Shown here piece by piece: positions 7,943-15,531 of a stretch of 64,000 bases of DNA; position 1 is the first letter of the stretch; each line of letters starts with the position of its first letter. This stretch comes from Amycolatopsis sp. 195334CR (GTDB lineage: Bacteria; Actinomycetota; Actinomycetes; Mycobacteriales; Pseudonocardiaceae), in contig NZ_JAFJMJ010000002.1 in the NCBI RefSeq assembly GCF_017309385.1, forward strand, positions 1,922,001-1,986,000, given 5' to 3'. The position numbers and the translations under genes were made by a program. The notes beneath the pieces were generated by a model. It saw nothing but the letters and a program-made list of their open reading frames with translations. It was not told where the DNA came from and ran no database searches.

Positions 7943-8886
7943 GGCGTGTCCTGCGGATCTTTCTCATGATCGTGTGCAGATGATGGTGTGTGGTCGGACG
8001 TGGTGAGCTGACGGACAAGGCCTGGGCGGGGATCGCGCCGTTGCTGCCCGTGCAGAGTGGGCAGCGCGGTGGCCGGTGGCGCAGCCACCGGCAGGTGATC
8101 AACGCGATCCTGTGGAAGCAACGCACCGGCGCGCCCTGGCGTGACCTGCCCGAACGGTACGGGCCGTGGAAGACCGCGCATGAGCGGCTGCGCAAGTGGA
8201 CCGCGGACGGGACAGGGGACCGGATCCTGGAGCACGTGATCGTCAAAGACGACTCGCTCGGGACGCTGGAGGACAACGTCGCGTTCGTGGTCAGCGTTGA
8301 CTCCACGAGTGTGCGGGCGCACCAGCACGCGGCCGGTGCCCGGAAAAAGGGGGCTGCGCGGACTGGATCGAAGCGCTCGCCGTCGACGGTGAATGCCTCG
8401 GACGCTCCCGCGGAGGGCTGACCACCAAGCTCCACCTGGCCGTCAACACAGCGGGCCTGCCGCTGGCGGTGATCCTCACACCCGGCCAGGCTGGCGACAA
8501 CCCGCAATTGCTGCCGCTGCTCGACGACATCCACGACATCGACGTCGACGGGCAGCGAGTGCGGGTCGGGCGGGTCATCGCAGGCAAAGCCTACGCCCAC
8601 CCAAGCACCCGCACCGCGTTACGGCAGCGGCGAATCAAGGCCACCATTCCCGAACGCATCGACCAGATCGACCGACGCAAAGCCCTGGGCTCGGCCGGTG
8701 GCAGGCCACCAGCCTACGACCCTGGCCTTTACAAGCTGCGCAACGTGGTCGAGCGCTGCTTCAACCGTCTCAAGCAGTTCCGCGGCCTGGCCACCAGATT
8801 CGCCAAACGAGCCGCCTACCACCGCGCCGAGATCATCCTGGCCTGCATCGTCCTCCACCTGAAGTGAAGATCCCCAGGACACGCCC
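7942..8886 (+). mobile_element. IS5-family (IS427-like) insertion sequence
   Basis: A 945-bp element with near-perfect terminal inverted repeats. The left end GGGCGTGTCCTGCGGATCTT (7942-7961) and the complement of the right end GGGCGTGTCCTGGGGATCTT (8867-8886) differ at one base. It is flanked by TA (7940-7941 and 8887-8888), or by CTAG if the terminal G/C is counted as target. TA fits the IS427 subgroup and CTAG the IS5 subgroup. It encodes a transposase in two overlapping frames. The left target copy lies in the stop codon of the MatC-like permease and the right end is 32 bp from the response-regulator start. Confidence 0.93.
7990..8867 (+). CDS. IS5-family transposase, two frames joined by -1 frameshift
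   Basis: ORF A (7990-8421, GTG start) carries the N-terminal region LTDKAWAGIAPLLPVQSG, APWRDLPERYGPWKTAHERL and the first catalytic Asp in VVSVDSTSVRAHQHAAGA. The -1 frame continues from about 8352 to 8867 with DWIEALAVDGECLGRSRGGL, then TTKLHLAVNTAG, and ends with RNVVERCFNRLKQFRGLATR, which contains the third catalytic residue (Glu) and the Y-x2-R-x3-E-x6-K-like region. The overlap contains A-AAG-GGG (8346-8352), a canonical X-XXY-YYZ slippery heptamer in the correct phase, so fusion by programmed -1 frameshifting is expected. The second catalytic Asp, normally in A-D-K/R-A-Y, is Gly here (VIAGKAYAHP), so this copy may be catalytically dead. Confidence 0.88.
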
Positions 8887-8906
8887 TAGGTGCCCAGCCG
8901 GGTCAG

Positions 8907-8918
8907 TAGGCTGCGGGC
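8907..8918 (+). promoter_or_regulatory. Leaderless -10 element of the response regulator
   Basis: TAGGCT (8907-8912) is followed by 6 nt and then the GTG start at 8919, with no Shine-Dalgarno. This is the typical geometry of a leaderless actinobacterial promoter. The -35 position, 17-18 bp upstream, falls at the right end of the insertion sequence, so the IS may influence expression of the downstream gene. Confidence 0.45.
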
Positions 8919-9569
8919 GTGCGGGTTCTGGTGGTGGAGGACGACGACGGCGTGGCCGCCGCGGTGGTGGACGCGCTGGTTTCCGCCGGGCACGGGGCGG
9001 TCCGGGCGCGGCTCGCCGCCGAGGTGGCGGGGTTGCGCCAGGACGCCGACCTCGTCCTCCTCGATCTCGGGCTGCCCGACGCCGACGGGCTCACCGTGCT
9101 CCGCGACCTCCGCCGCGCCGGTGACCAGCCGGTGCTGGTGATGACCGCCCGCGACGCCGAGCGCGACATCGTCCGCACGCTCCGCCTCGGCGCCGACGAC
9201 TACCTGGTCAAACCCGTCCGCCTGCCCGAACTCCTGGCACGCATCGACGCCGTCGCCCGGCGGCGGCCGAAAACCCGGAAGGCCCCCGAGGTCGTCGAGC
9301 TCGGTGACGTGCGGATCGATCTGGCCGCGCGCCAGGTCACCGCGGGCGGCACCGAACTCGCGCTGACCGGCAAGGAGTTCGACATCCTCGCCGCGCTCGC
9401 GCGGAACCCCGGCACCGCGGTGAGCAGGCAGGCGCTGGTCGAGCAGGTCTGGGGCGAGGCCACCGGCCCGCGCACGCTCGACGCGCACGTGATGACCTTG
9501 CGTGGCAAGCTGGACCGGCCCGGCCTGCTGGCCACCGTGCGCGGCTTCGGCTACCGGCTGGGCAGCTGA
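8919..9569 (+). CDS. OmpR/PhoB-type response regulator (orphan)
   Basis: A 216-residue two-domain regulator. The receiver domain (residues 1-~115) has the acidic pocket E7-D8-D9, phosphoacceptor D49 in LVLLDLGLPDADG, the conserved Thr in VLVMTARDAE and the Lys in DDYLVKPVRLPELL. The C-terminal winged helix (residues ~125-216) shows ELALTGKEFDILAALARNPG, VSRQALVEQVWG and RTLDAHVMTLRGKL, typical of OmpR/PhoB. No histidine kinase gene is adjacent: an IS lies upstream and an Nramp-like gene downstream. It is therefore an orphan, or was separated from its partner. Regulation of the downstream transporter is possible but unproven. Confidence 0.92.
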   Translation: MRVLVVEDDDGVAAAVVDALVSAGHGAVRARLAAEVAGLRQDADLVLLDLGLPDADGLTVLRDLRRAGDQPVLVMTARDAERDIVRTLRLGADDYLVKPVRLPELLARIDAVARRRPKTRKAPEVVELGDVRIDLAARQVTAGGTELALTGKEFDILAALARNPGTAVSRQALVEQVWGEATGPRTLDAHVMTLRGKLDRPGLLATVRGFGYRLGS

Positions 9570-9684
9570 GTCCGATTCGTTACGGCCCACCGTCCTAAGA
9601 AACGGTGAAGACCGGCGACGGCGAGCGCCCGGCGTTCCTACGGTCGTCGGCACACATCTCCGGCGCAACGAGGAGCAGGAGCCC

Positions 9685-11010
9685 ATGAACACTTCCGCCA
9701 CGCGGCTGGAACCACAGCTGACCCCGCCGACCGGGAAGGCGCGGTTCCGCGGACTGGGACCAGGCCTGCTGGCCGCGGCCACCGGCGTCGGGGCGGGAGA
9801 CCTCGTCGCCACCATGGTCGCCGGCGCGCAGTACGGCACCCTGCTGCTGTGGGCGGCGCTCATCGGCACCGTGCTCAAACTGGCCCTCGGCGAGGGCGTC
9901 GGCCGCTGGCACCTGGCCTCGGGCACCACCCTGCTCGACGGCTGGCGACGGCTGGGCCGCTGGGCCACCGGCTTTTTCGGCCTCTACATCGTCATCTGGG
10001 GCTTCGTCTACGGCGCCACCGCCATGTCCGCGGTCGGCTTGCCGCTGAACGCGCTGTTCGGCGGCCTGCCGGTGCGCGGCTGGGCGATGATCGCCGGCGT
10101 GGTCGGCCTGGCGCTGGTCTGGGCGCAGCGCTACCACTTCTTCGAGAAGTTCATGACCGTGCTGGTGCTGATCAAGTTCGCCTCGGTGGTCGCGGTGGCC
10201 GTGCTGGTCACCCCGGACCTGGCCGAACTGGCCAAGGGCCTGACCTTCCAGCTGCCCGCCGGATCCACGGTCTACGTGCTCGGCCTGATCGGCGGGGTCG
10301 GCGGCACCATCACCATGGCCGCCTACGGCTACTGGATGTTCGCCAAGGGCTGGAAGGGCACCGGCTGGCTGTCGATGATGCGGCTGGACAACGCGGTCGG
10401 CTACCTCATGACCGGCATCTTCGTGGTGGCCATGCTGATCGTCGGCTCGACCATCCTCTTCGGACAGAAGCTGACCCAGTCCGACAGCGGCCTGCTGATC
10501 CTCGGCAACGAGCTGGGGGAGCGGTACGGCCAGTGGGCGCGCATCCTGTTCCTGGTCGGCTTCCTCGCCGTGACCACCACCTCGCTGCTGGGCGTGTGGA
10601 ACGGCGTGAGCCTGCTGTTCGCCGACTGGACGCGCACCATCCGGCTGCCGCACGGCCGCAAGGCGGAACTGCCTGCCGCCGAGGTGCCCGGTGAGGACAA
10701 GGGCGACACCACGGCCTACCGCGCCACCGCGGTGGAAAAGTCCCTGCCGTTCCGCGGTTACCTGCTCTGGCTGACCTTCCCGCCGATGATCCTGCTGTTC
10801 CTGGACAAGCCGTTCGGGCTCACCCTGGTCTACGGCGTGCTGGGCTCGGTGTTCATGCCATTCCTGGCGATCACCCTGATGCTGCTGCTGAACTCCAAGC
10901 GCGTCGAACGCGACGGCCGGTCCGGCTGGCTGTCCAACGGCCTGCTCGGCGCGGCCTCGTTGCTGTTCCTGTTCCTGCTGATCACCGACCTGGTCGAGCG
11001 CTTCGGCTGA
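9685..11010 (+). CDS. Nramp-superfamily transporter lacking canonical metal-site motifs
   Basis: A 441-residue membrane protein with about 11 transmembrane segments. The overall match to Nramp/SLC11 is seen in RFRGLGPGLLAAATGVGAGD, LKLALGEGVGRWHLASG and the HFFEKFMTVLVLIKFASV region. In place of the TM1 metal-binding D-P-G-N motif it has G-A-G-D (residues 36-39), and TM6 reads GGTITMAAYGYWM rather than the M-P-H motif. It therefore may not move Mn2+/Fe2+ by the standard site. The ATG at 9685 follows GAGGAGCAGGAGCCC; the frame is open further upstream but without a ribosome site. Its 3' end overlaps the convergent MAB_1171c gene by 29 bp. Confidence 0.82.
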   Translation: MNTSATRLEPQLTPPTGKARFRGLGPGLLAAATGVGAGDLVATMVAGAQYGTLLLWAALIGTVLKLALGEGVGRWHLASGTTLLDGWRRLGRWATGFFGLYIVIWGFVYGATAMSAVGLPLNALFGGLPVRGWAMIAGVVGLALVWAQRYHFFEKFMTVLVLIKFASVVAVAVLVTPDLAELAKGLTFQLPAGSTVYVLGLIGGVGGTITMAAYGYWMFAKGWKGTGWLSMMRLDNAVGYLMTGIFVVAMLIVGSTILFGQKLTQSDSGLLILGNELGERYGQWARILFLVGFLAVTTTSLLGVWNGVSLLFADWTRTIRLPHGRKAELPAAEVPGEDKGDTTAYRATAVEKSLPFRGYLLWLTFPPMILLFLDKPFGLTLVYGVLGSVFMPFLAITLMLLLNSKRVERDGRSGWLSNGLLGAASLLFLFLLITDLVERFG

Positions 11011-12046
11011 GCCTTCGGTACACATCGGACACTTCGGCGAGGAACTCGGTGTCCTCGGCCAGATCCGTCCCGCCGGTGACGCCGGCGGGACGGTTCACCG
11101 GGGTCGCACCATCGGCTCGGGCCGTCAGCGCCGCGGCGATCACGGCGGCTTCGGCCGCCGCAGCGCCGTCCGCCTCGGTGCGGGCGGCGACCTCGGGACA
11201 GCGGTAGGGCTGCAACGCCAGCAGCCCGTCGCGGATCTCGATCACCCGGCGGTACAACCGCAGCCGGAGATCGCGCAGCACCAGCACATCCGGCCCGCCG
11301 GGCGGATCGAGCGCGATCGACGGATCGGCCCGGTACAGCGCCTGCCACAGCGGGCCGAGCCGCCGGAACTGCCGGTGGCGGCGCCGCCAGCCGACCACCG
11401 CGGGCAGCGCCGCGCCGATCAGCACCAGCAGGTACGCGGTGGTGGGCAGGATCTTGCTCGGCAGCACGGTCCGCCCGAAGCCGAACGTGGTGCCGAGGCG
11501 CGGGGCCACCGCCAGTGCCGACTTGTTCAGCAGGTACAGCAGGGCCAACGCGGTTCCGGCGACCACCAGCCACAGGCTCGCCCTGATCGCCGCGTCCCCC
11601 GCCGCACGCGCATACCGTGCACCCAGGCCGATCACGGTGAGCAGGGCGGGCAGCTGCGCGGCCGCGTAGACCAGGCAGTACTCCATCACCCAGGCCGACT
11701 GCGGCCGCAGGTCCGGCATGAGCGCGAACAGCAGGCACATCACCCCGAACGTCCCGCCCGCCCACCACGCCTGCCACCGCGCGCCACGCGGGTGTCCGGT
11801 GAGGACGGACATGAACTCCTGCCCGGCCCACGCGGCGAACACCATGCCCGCGTGGCTGAGCAGGCGCGCGAGGTGCCCGTCGCCCAACGCCGCGTAGATC
11901 AACGGGATCTGGGCGGTCAGGGAGCAGGCCAGTCCGAAAAGGACCCACCGGACGCGGCGGCGGGCCGGGCTCCCGCCCAGGCCACGGCTGGCCAGCACCA
12001 CCCACGCGAGCAGCGCCGGGCCCCACTCGCGCAGGGCCTCAGCCAT
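10982..12046 (-). CDS. MAB_1171c family putative membrane transporter
   Basis: A 354-residue protein whose N-terminal ~225 residues form about seven hydrophobic helices (LLAWVVLASRGLG, VLFGLACSLTAQIPLIYAAL, LTVIGLGARYARA, ASLWLVVAGTALALLYLLNK and others). The C-terminal ~130 residues are cytoplasmic: FRRLGPLWQALYRADPSIAL and LRLRLYRRVIEIRDGLLALQ, as in the actinobacterial MAB_1171c family (DUF6545-type). The Y-R-R-V-I-E-I-R-D-G motif is strongly conserved in that family. It overlaps the upstream HELAH-protein gene by 8 bp. The consistent pairing of such proteins with XRE and ImmA/IrrE-like genes suggests signalling rather than simple transport. Transport activity has not been shown for the family to my knowledge. 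Confidence 0.8.
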   Translation of the reverse strand: MAEALREWGPALLAWVVLASRGLGGSPARRRVRWVLFGLACSLTAQIPLIYAALGDGHLARLLSHAGMVFAAWAGQEFMSVLTGHPRGARWQAWWAGGTFGVMCLLFALMPDLRPQSAWVMEYCLVYAAAQLPALLTVIGLGARYARAAGDAAIRASLWLVVAGTALALLYLLNKSALAVAPRLGTTFGFGRTVLPSKILPTTAYLLVLIGAALPAVVGWRRRHRQFRRLGPLWQALYRADPSIALDPPGGPDVLVLRDLRLRLYRRVIEIRDGLLALQPYRCPEVAARTEADGAAAAEAAVIAAALTARADGATPVNRPAGVTGGTDLAEDTEFLAEVSDVYRRLSRSARPGR

Positions 12047-12515
12047 GACCGTCGCCGTCGAGCGCCCCGCGCAACCGCCCGGTGAGCGTTCCGGCCGGCG
12101 CGGCTCGCTGCCGGATCAGCGACGCCAGCAGCTCGGCTTCTCGTTCCTCGGCGGACGAGTAGCCCGCGCGGCCGAGCACCCGCCGCACCATCGCCGGGTC
12201 GAGGCCGGGCAGCAGCATCGCGGCCCGCTCGGCGGCGTCCAGCGAAACCGGGTAGTGGTCGCAGAGCAGGTGCGCCAGCTCGTGCAGGATGATGTGGTCC
12301 CGGTGCGGCGGCGTGGTTTCGCTCTCGTGGAAGATCAGATCGCTGTGGTCGGTGGCGATCCACAGCCCGCAGATCCCGGTCAGCCCGCTCATCGGCAGCA
12401 GCCGGATCGGCCTGCCGCGCCGCTCGGCCACCTGCTCGCACAGGGCGTGCACGTCGAACGGCACGGGCAGCGGGAGGTCGCGCAGCAGGGCGGCGTGCCG
12501 TCGTCGCACGCTCAC
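12039..12515 (-). CDS. ImmA/IrrE-type zinc metallopeptidase-like protein
   Basis: A 158-residue protein with HELAH at residues 78-82 in HRDHIILHELAHLLCDH, the zinc-binding HExxH motif of the ImmA/IrrE (PF06114) family. Upstream strands read LTGICGLWIATDHSDLIFHE. A downstream E-E-R-E-A-E-L-L-A stretch, 45 residues on, could supply the third zinc ligand. Family members cleave or antagonise a partner XRE repressor, as in ImmA-ImmR of ICEBs1. Here an XRE gene directly precedes it: the GTG start overlaps that gene's stop (GTGA). It ends inside the MAB_1171c gene. The three genes form one translationally coupled unit. Confidence 0.85.
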   Translation of the reverse strand: MSVRRRHAALLRDLPLPVPFDVHALCEQVAERRGRPIRLLPMSGLTGICGLWIATDHSDLIFHESETTPPHRDHIILHELAHLLCDHYPVSLDAAERAAMLLPGLDPAMVRRVLGRAGYSSAEEREAELLASLIRQRAAPAGTLTGRLRGALDGDGHG

Positions 12516-12940
12516 GGCTCGGGAGGCGTGGGCTGGGGGAGTCCCTCCAGTTCCCGCACGCGGTCGACCATGTCCGCGATCGCCTCCAGGCTCTTCGGCG
12601 ACAACCCGCTGGCACGCAGGGCGATCTGCCGGACCGGCGCGTCCCGCAACGCGGTGAGCAGGGTGAGTTCGGCGTCGATGCGCCGGGTCTCCTCGTCGTC
12701 GAAGAAGTACGCGGCAGGCACGCCGAAGAAGCCGGCGAGCGCTTCGAGGTGGCGTTTGGTCGGGTTGTCGCGGACGCCCTTGCGGAGCTGCCAGAGGTAG
12801 GTCGCCGAGATGGTCGGCCCGCCGCGGGCACGCAGGGCCTCGGCGACCTCTTCGAACGAGTACTCGCCGCCGTCGCGGGGGCGGACCGTGCGGAACAGGT
12901 GGTCCACCTTCGCCGCCAGGGCGCCCACGTCGTCGGACAT
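12512..12940 (-). CDS. XRE-family HTH regulator of the HELAH/MAB_1171c triad
   Basis: A 142-residue protein. The HTH (residues ~25-85) includes YSFEEVAEALRARGGPTISA, TYLWQLRKGVRDNPTKRHLE and ALAGFFGVPAAYFFDDEE, the usual XRE pattern including the F-F-G-V-P-x-x-Y-F-F ending. The C-terminal ~50 residues are helical (IALRASGLSPKSLEAIADMV) and may contact the partner protein. I start at the ATG at 12940; the frame extends 11 codons upstream with Arg-rich residues unlike the family. The promoter region contains a 20-bp palindrome at 12995-13014 that could be its operator. Confidence 0.85.
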   Translation of the reverse strand: MSDDVGALAAKVDHLFRTVRPRDGGEYSFEEVAEALRARGGPTISATYLWQLRKGVRDNPTKRHLEALAGFFGVPAAYFFDDEETRRIDAELTLLTALRDAPVRQIALRASGLSPKSLEAIADMVDRVRELEGLPQPTPPEP

Positions 12941-12994
12941 GGCGCGGAGTCTACCGATTGACCGTCGTCTCACTTGTGCTTATGATTGCGCCCG

Positions 12995-13014
12995 CTTCAT
13001 CAACTGAGATGAAG
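12995..13014. promoter_or_regulatory. Palindrome upstream of the XRE triad
   Basis: CTTCATC (12995-13001) and GATGAAG (13008-13014) form perfect 7-bp arms around AACTGA. It lies about 55-75 bp upstream of the XRE start, overlapping a possible -35 (TTGATG on the minus strand). It is a good candidate operator for the XRE protein at 12512-12940. The direct neighbourhood of the terminator at 13017 is noted, but the palindrome is separate from it. Confidence 0.45.
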
Positions 13015-13016
13015 AA

Positions 13017-13051
13017 CCCATCGCGGGCAAAGGGAGGGGGCCCGCGATGGG
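13017..13051 (-). terminator. Hairpin terminator after the FtsX-type permease
   Basis: CCCATCGCGGG (13017-13027) and CCCGCGATGGG (13041-13051) are perfect 11-bp complementary arms with a 13-nt loop. The hairpin lies 12 bp beyond the permease stop at 13064. No T-run follows, which is common for actinomycete terminators. It separates the ABC transporter transcript from the XRE promoter. Confidence 0.75.
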
Positions 13052-13063
13052 TACTCGGGTGCG

Positions 13064-15526
13064 CTAGTCGGCCACGCGCATCGCCGCGACCGGGGCCGGG
13101 CGCATCGCGATCCGGGCGGGGATGGCGATCGAGGCCCAGCCGAACACCGCGGCCGCGGCGACGATGCCCAGGTAGACCAGCGGTGGCACAGTCGGCAGCG
13201 CGGAACCGGTCAGGCCGAGGCTGACCCCGACCAGCGGCGGCAGCGCGGCCAGCGAGCCGAGCCCGACCGCGGCCACCACCACGACCGCCGCCTCCCCGCG
13301 CATCATCGCCCGCACCTGCCGCGGTTTCGCGCCGACCAGCCGCAGCAGCGCGAACTCGCGGGCGCGGGCGGCGGTGGCCAGCACCAGGATGTTCACCACC
13401 GCGATGGCGATGAACCCGAGCAGGAGCAGGTTCAGCAGGAGGTTGACCGCGGACTCCGCAGCGGCGGTGGTTCGCGCGGCGGTGAACGAGGTCCCGTCGG
13501 CGAGTTCCAGGCCGGGGTGGACCCGTAACGCCTCGCGCAGCGCGGCCGGATCGGTGCCCGGCGCGGTGGCGAGCAGGAGTTCGTCGTTGAGGCGGCTTCC
13601 GGTGTGCGCGAGGACGACGTCGTTCGGCAGCGTGATGTCGCCGAAGCCGAGCCCGCTGGCGTAGACGGCAACCACGGTGGCGCTGTGCGAGGTGCCGTCG
13701 CCGAGGCTCATGGTGAGCGGACCGCCGACGTCGACGCCGAAGCTGTCGGCCGCGAGTTCGCTCAACGCCACCGTTTTCCCGGTGAGCGCGGTCAGGTCAC
13801 CGCGCTGGAGATCGAGGTCCATCACCTCGCCGAGCCGGTCGGCGGTGACGCCCTGGGCGGCGTAGGCGTTTGTCATGGGTTCGCCGAGTTCCTGGTGGGT
13901 GACCAGCACCGAGGTGCGCGCGACCGGGGTCACGGAGTCGACGCCGGGGAGTTGCCGCACGGCGTCGGCGACGGCGGGCGCGATGCCGGCGCCCGCGGTG
14001 ATCACCAGGTCCGCGCGGATTCCTTGCGCCACCTGGTCTTTCGCCGCCGCGTCGGTGGTGGTGGCGGTGAAGATCTGCACCGCGGCCAGCGCCACACCCA
14101 TGATCAGCGGGGTGGCGGCGGAGCCGAGCCGTCGCGAGCGCGCCCGGGTGTTGGCTCCCGCCAGGTGACCCGAGGTCGACCGCAGCAGGCCGATCCGGCC
14201 GAGCAGCGCGGCGGTGGCGGTGAGCAAGCGCGGTCCGAGCAGTGCCACGGCGATCACCAGCAGCAACGCCGAACTGGCCGCGCCCGCGACCGCCGCGTTC
14301 CCGGAAGCCACCAGGGGCAGCGTGATCCCGGCGGCCGCGCCGACCGCGGCGAGCACCCAGCCGACGAGCTGGCGGACGCGGCCGAGCCGCGGTGGTTCCA
14401 CGGCGGCTTCCCCGAGTGCCGCGGCCGGGCTGATCCGCGCGGCCCGCCGTCCCGCGATCAAGCCCGCGCCCAAGGCGGTGAGCAGGCACGCGAGCACGGC
14501 CGCGACCACCGGCAGCGGGCCGATGGTGAAGCGGAATTCGGCGGGTACCGCGCCGAAACCGGCCAGCGCGTCCTGCAGCACCAGTGCCAGCCCGAGACCG
14601 GGCAACGCGCCGAGCACCGCGGCGACGGCGGCCAGCGTCACCGACTCGGCCGCGATCAGCTTGTAGACCTGGCGCGGGGTGGCCGCGATGGCCCGCAGCA
14701 GGGCGAATTCGCGGCGGCGCTGCTGGATCGACAGGCCGAGCGTGCTGGCCACCACCAGCAACACGATCATCAGCATGGTGCCGCCGAACGCGGTCGACAT
14801 CACCACGAGGAACTGCCGTGCGGCGCCGACGTCGAGGAACTCCGCCTCGGCGCGGTCGTCACCGACCGCGGTGGTCACCCCGGGCACGGCCTGCGCGATG
14901 CGGGCGGCCAGGTCGTCCTCGTCGACGCCGGGTTCGGTGAGCACGGCGACGGCGTCGACCTGGTCCGGGCGGCCGGAAACCTGCCGGACCTGCGCGTCGG
15001 TGAGGAAGGCGGCGTCGGTGGCGGTCGTGCCGACCACGCGGTAGGCGGTACCGACCGCGCCGAGCTCCAGTTCGACCCGGTCGCCGACCCGTGCGTTGCC
15101 GAGCACGATCTCGTCCGGTGCGGCAGGAGCCCGGCCGCTTTCCAGCGCGACCGGTCCGAGCTGGACCGACGACCAGCCGTGCACCACCAGCGGCCGGGTT
15201 CCGCCGTCGAGCGAAGCGTCGACGCTGACGTCACCGACCGCCGCGCGCACGCCCGGCACGGCGGCGATCCGGTCGGCGGTGGCGGCCGGGAGCGGGACGC
15301 GGTCACCGAACCGCTGGCTCAGCCCGTCCGGTGTGGGCACTTCCTGCACGGCGGTGGCCACCACCGGCGCGGTGGCGTAGCGCTGCGGCGGGACTCCCGC
15401 GCGCAGCCCGGATTCGAGCAGCACGCCGCTCGCGGTGATCAGCGCGGAACCGAAGAACACCGCGACGAACGCGGCGGCGAAGGACCCGCGGCGCGCGCGG
15501 ATCGTGCGCCAGGCCAGTGACGGCAT
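13064..15526 (-). CDS. FtsX/MacB-type ABC transporter permease
   Basis: An 820-residue membrane protein with the actinobacterial double-FtsX layout. It begins SLAWRTIRARRGSFAAAFVA with TM1, then has a large extracellular domain (residues ~45-245), three TMs near FGGTMLMIVLLVVASTLGLS, a central set of TMs around residues 360-450, a second extracellular domain and three C-terminal TMs including LLLLGFIAIAVVNILVLATA. Both FtsX cores carry the R-R-R-E-F-A-L-L-R or A-R-E-F-A-L-L-R motif. I start at ATG 15526; a GTG at 15535 that overlaps the ATPase stop (GTGA) is an equal candidate. It works with the ATPase to export or extract a lipid, peptide or antibiotic; the substrate is unknown. Confidence 0.9.
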   Translation of the reverse strand: MPSLAWRTIRARRGSFAAAFVAVFFGSALITASGVLLESGLRAGVPPQRYATAPVVATAVQEVPTPDGLSQRFGDRVPLPAATADRIAAVPGVRAAVGDVSVDASLDGGTRPLVVHGWSSVQLGPVALESGRAPAAPDEIVLGNARVGDRVELELGAVGTAYRVVGTTATDAAFLTDAQVRQVSGRPDQVDAVAVLTEPGVDEDDLAARIAQAVPGVTTAVGDDRAEAEFLDVGAARQFLVVMSTAFGGTMLMIVLLVVASTLGLSIQQRRREFALLRAIAATPRQVYKLIAAESVTLAAVAAVLGALPGLGLALVLQDALAGFGAVPAEFRFTIGPLPVVAAVLACLLTALGAGLIAGRRAARISPAAALGEAAVEPPRLGRVRQLVGWVLAAVGAAAGITLPLVASGNAAVAGAASSALLLVIAVALLGPRLLTATAALLGRIGLLRSTSGHLAGANTRARSRRLGSAATPLIMGVALAAVQIFTATTTDAAAKDQVAQGIRADLVITAGAGIAPAVADAVRQLPGVDSVTPVARTSVLVTHQELGEPMTNAYAAQGVTADRLGEVMDLDLQRGDLTALTGKTVALSELAADSFGVDVGGPLTMSLGDGTSHSATVVAVYASGLGFGDITLPNDVVLAHTGSRLNDELLLATAPGTDPAALREALRVHPGLELADGTSFTAARTTAAAESAVNLLLNLLLLGFIAIAVVNILVLATAARAREFALLRLVGAKPRQVRAMMRGEAAVVVVAAVGLGSLAALPPLVGVSLGLTGSALPTVPPLVYLGIVAAAAVFGWASIAIPARIAMRPAPVAAMRVAD

Positions 15527-15531
15527 CGGGT

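Noticed and set aside
7899..8600. A 233-residue minus-strand ORF across the IS left end
   Set aside because: It is antisense to the transposase and crosses the IS boundary, so it is a shadow.
9570..9684. Magnesium or manganese riboswitch before the Nramp-like gene
   Set aside because: I found no conserved M-box or Mn-riboswitch sequence; only a normal ribosome site is visible.
13604..15520. A 638-residue plus-strand open frame
   Set aside because: It lies antisense to the FtsX-type permease, which has clear membrane-protein features and a coupled ATPase gene.
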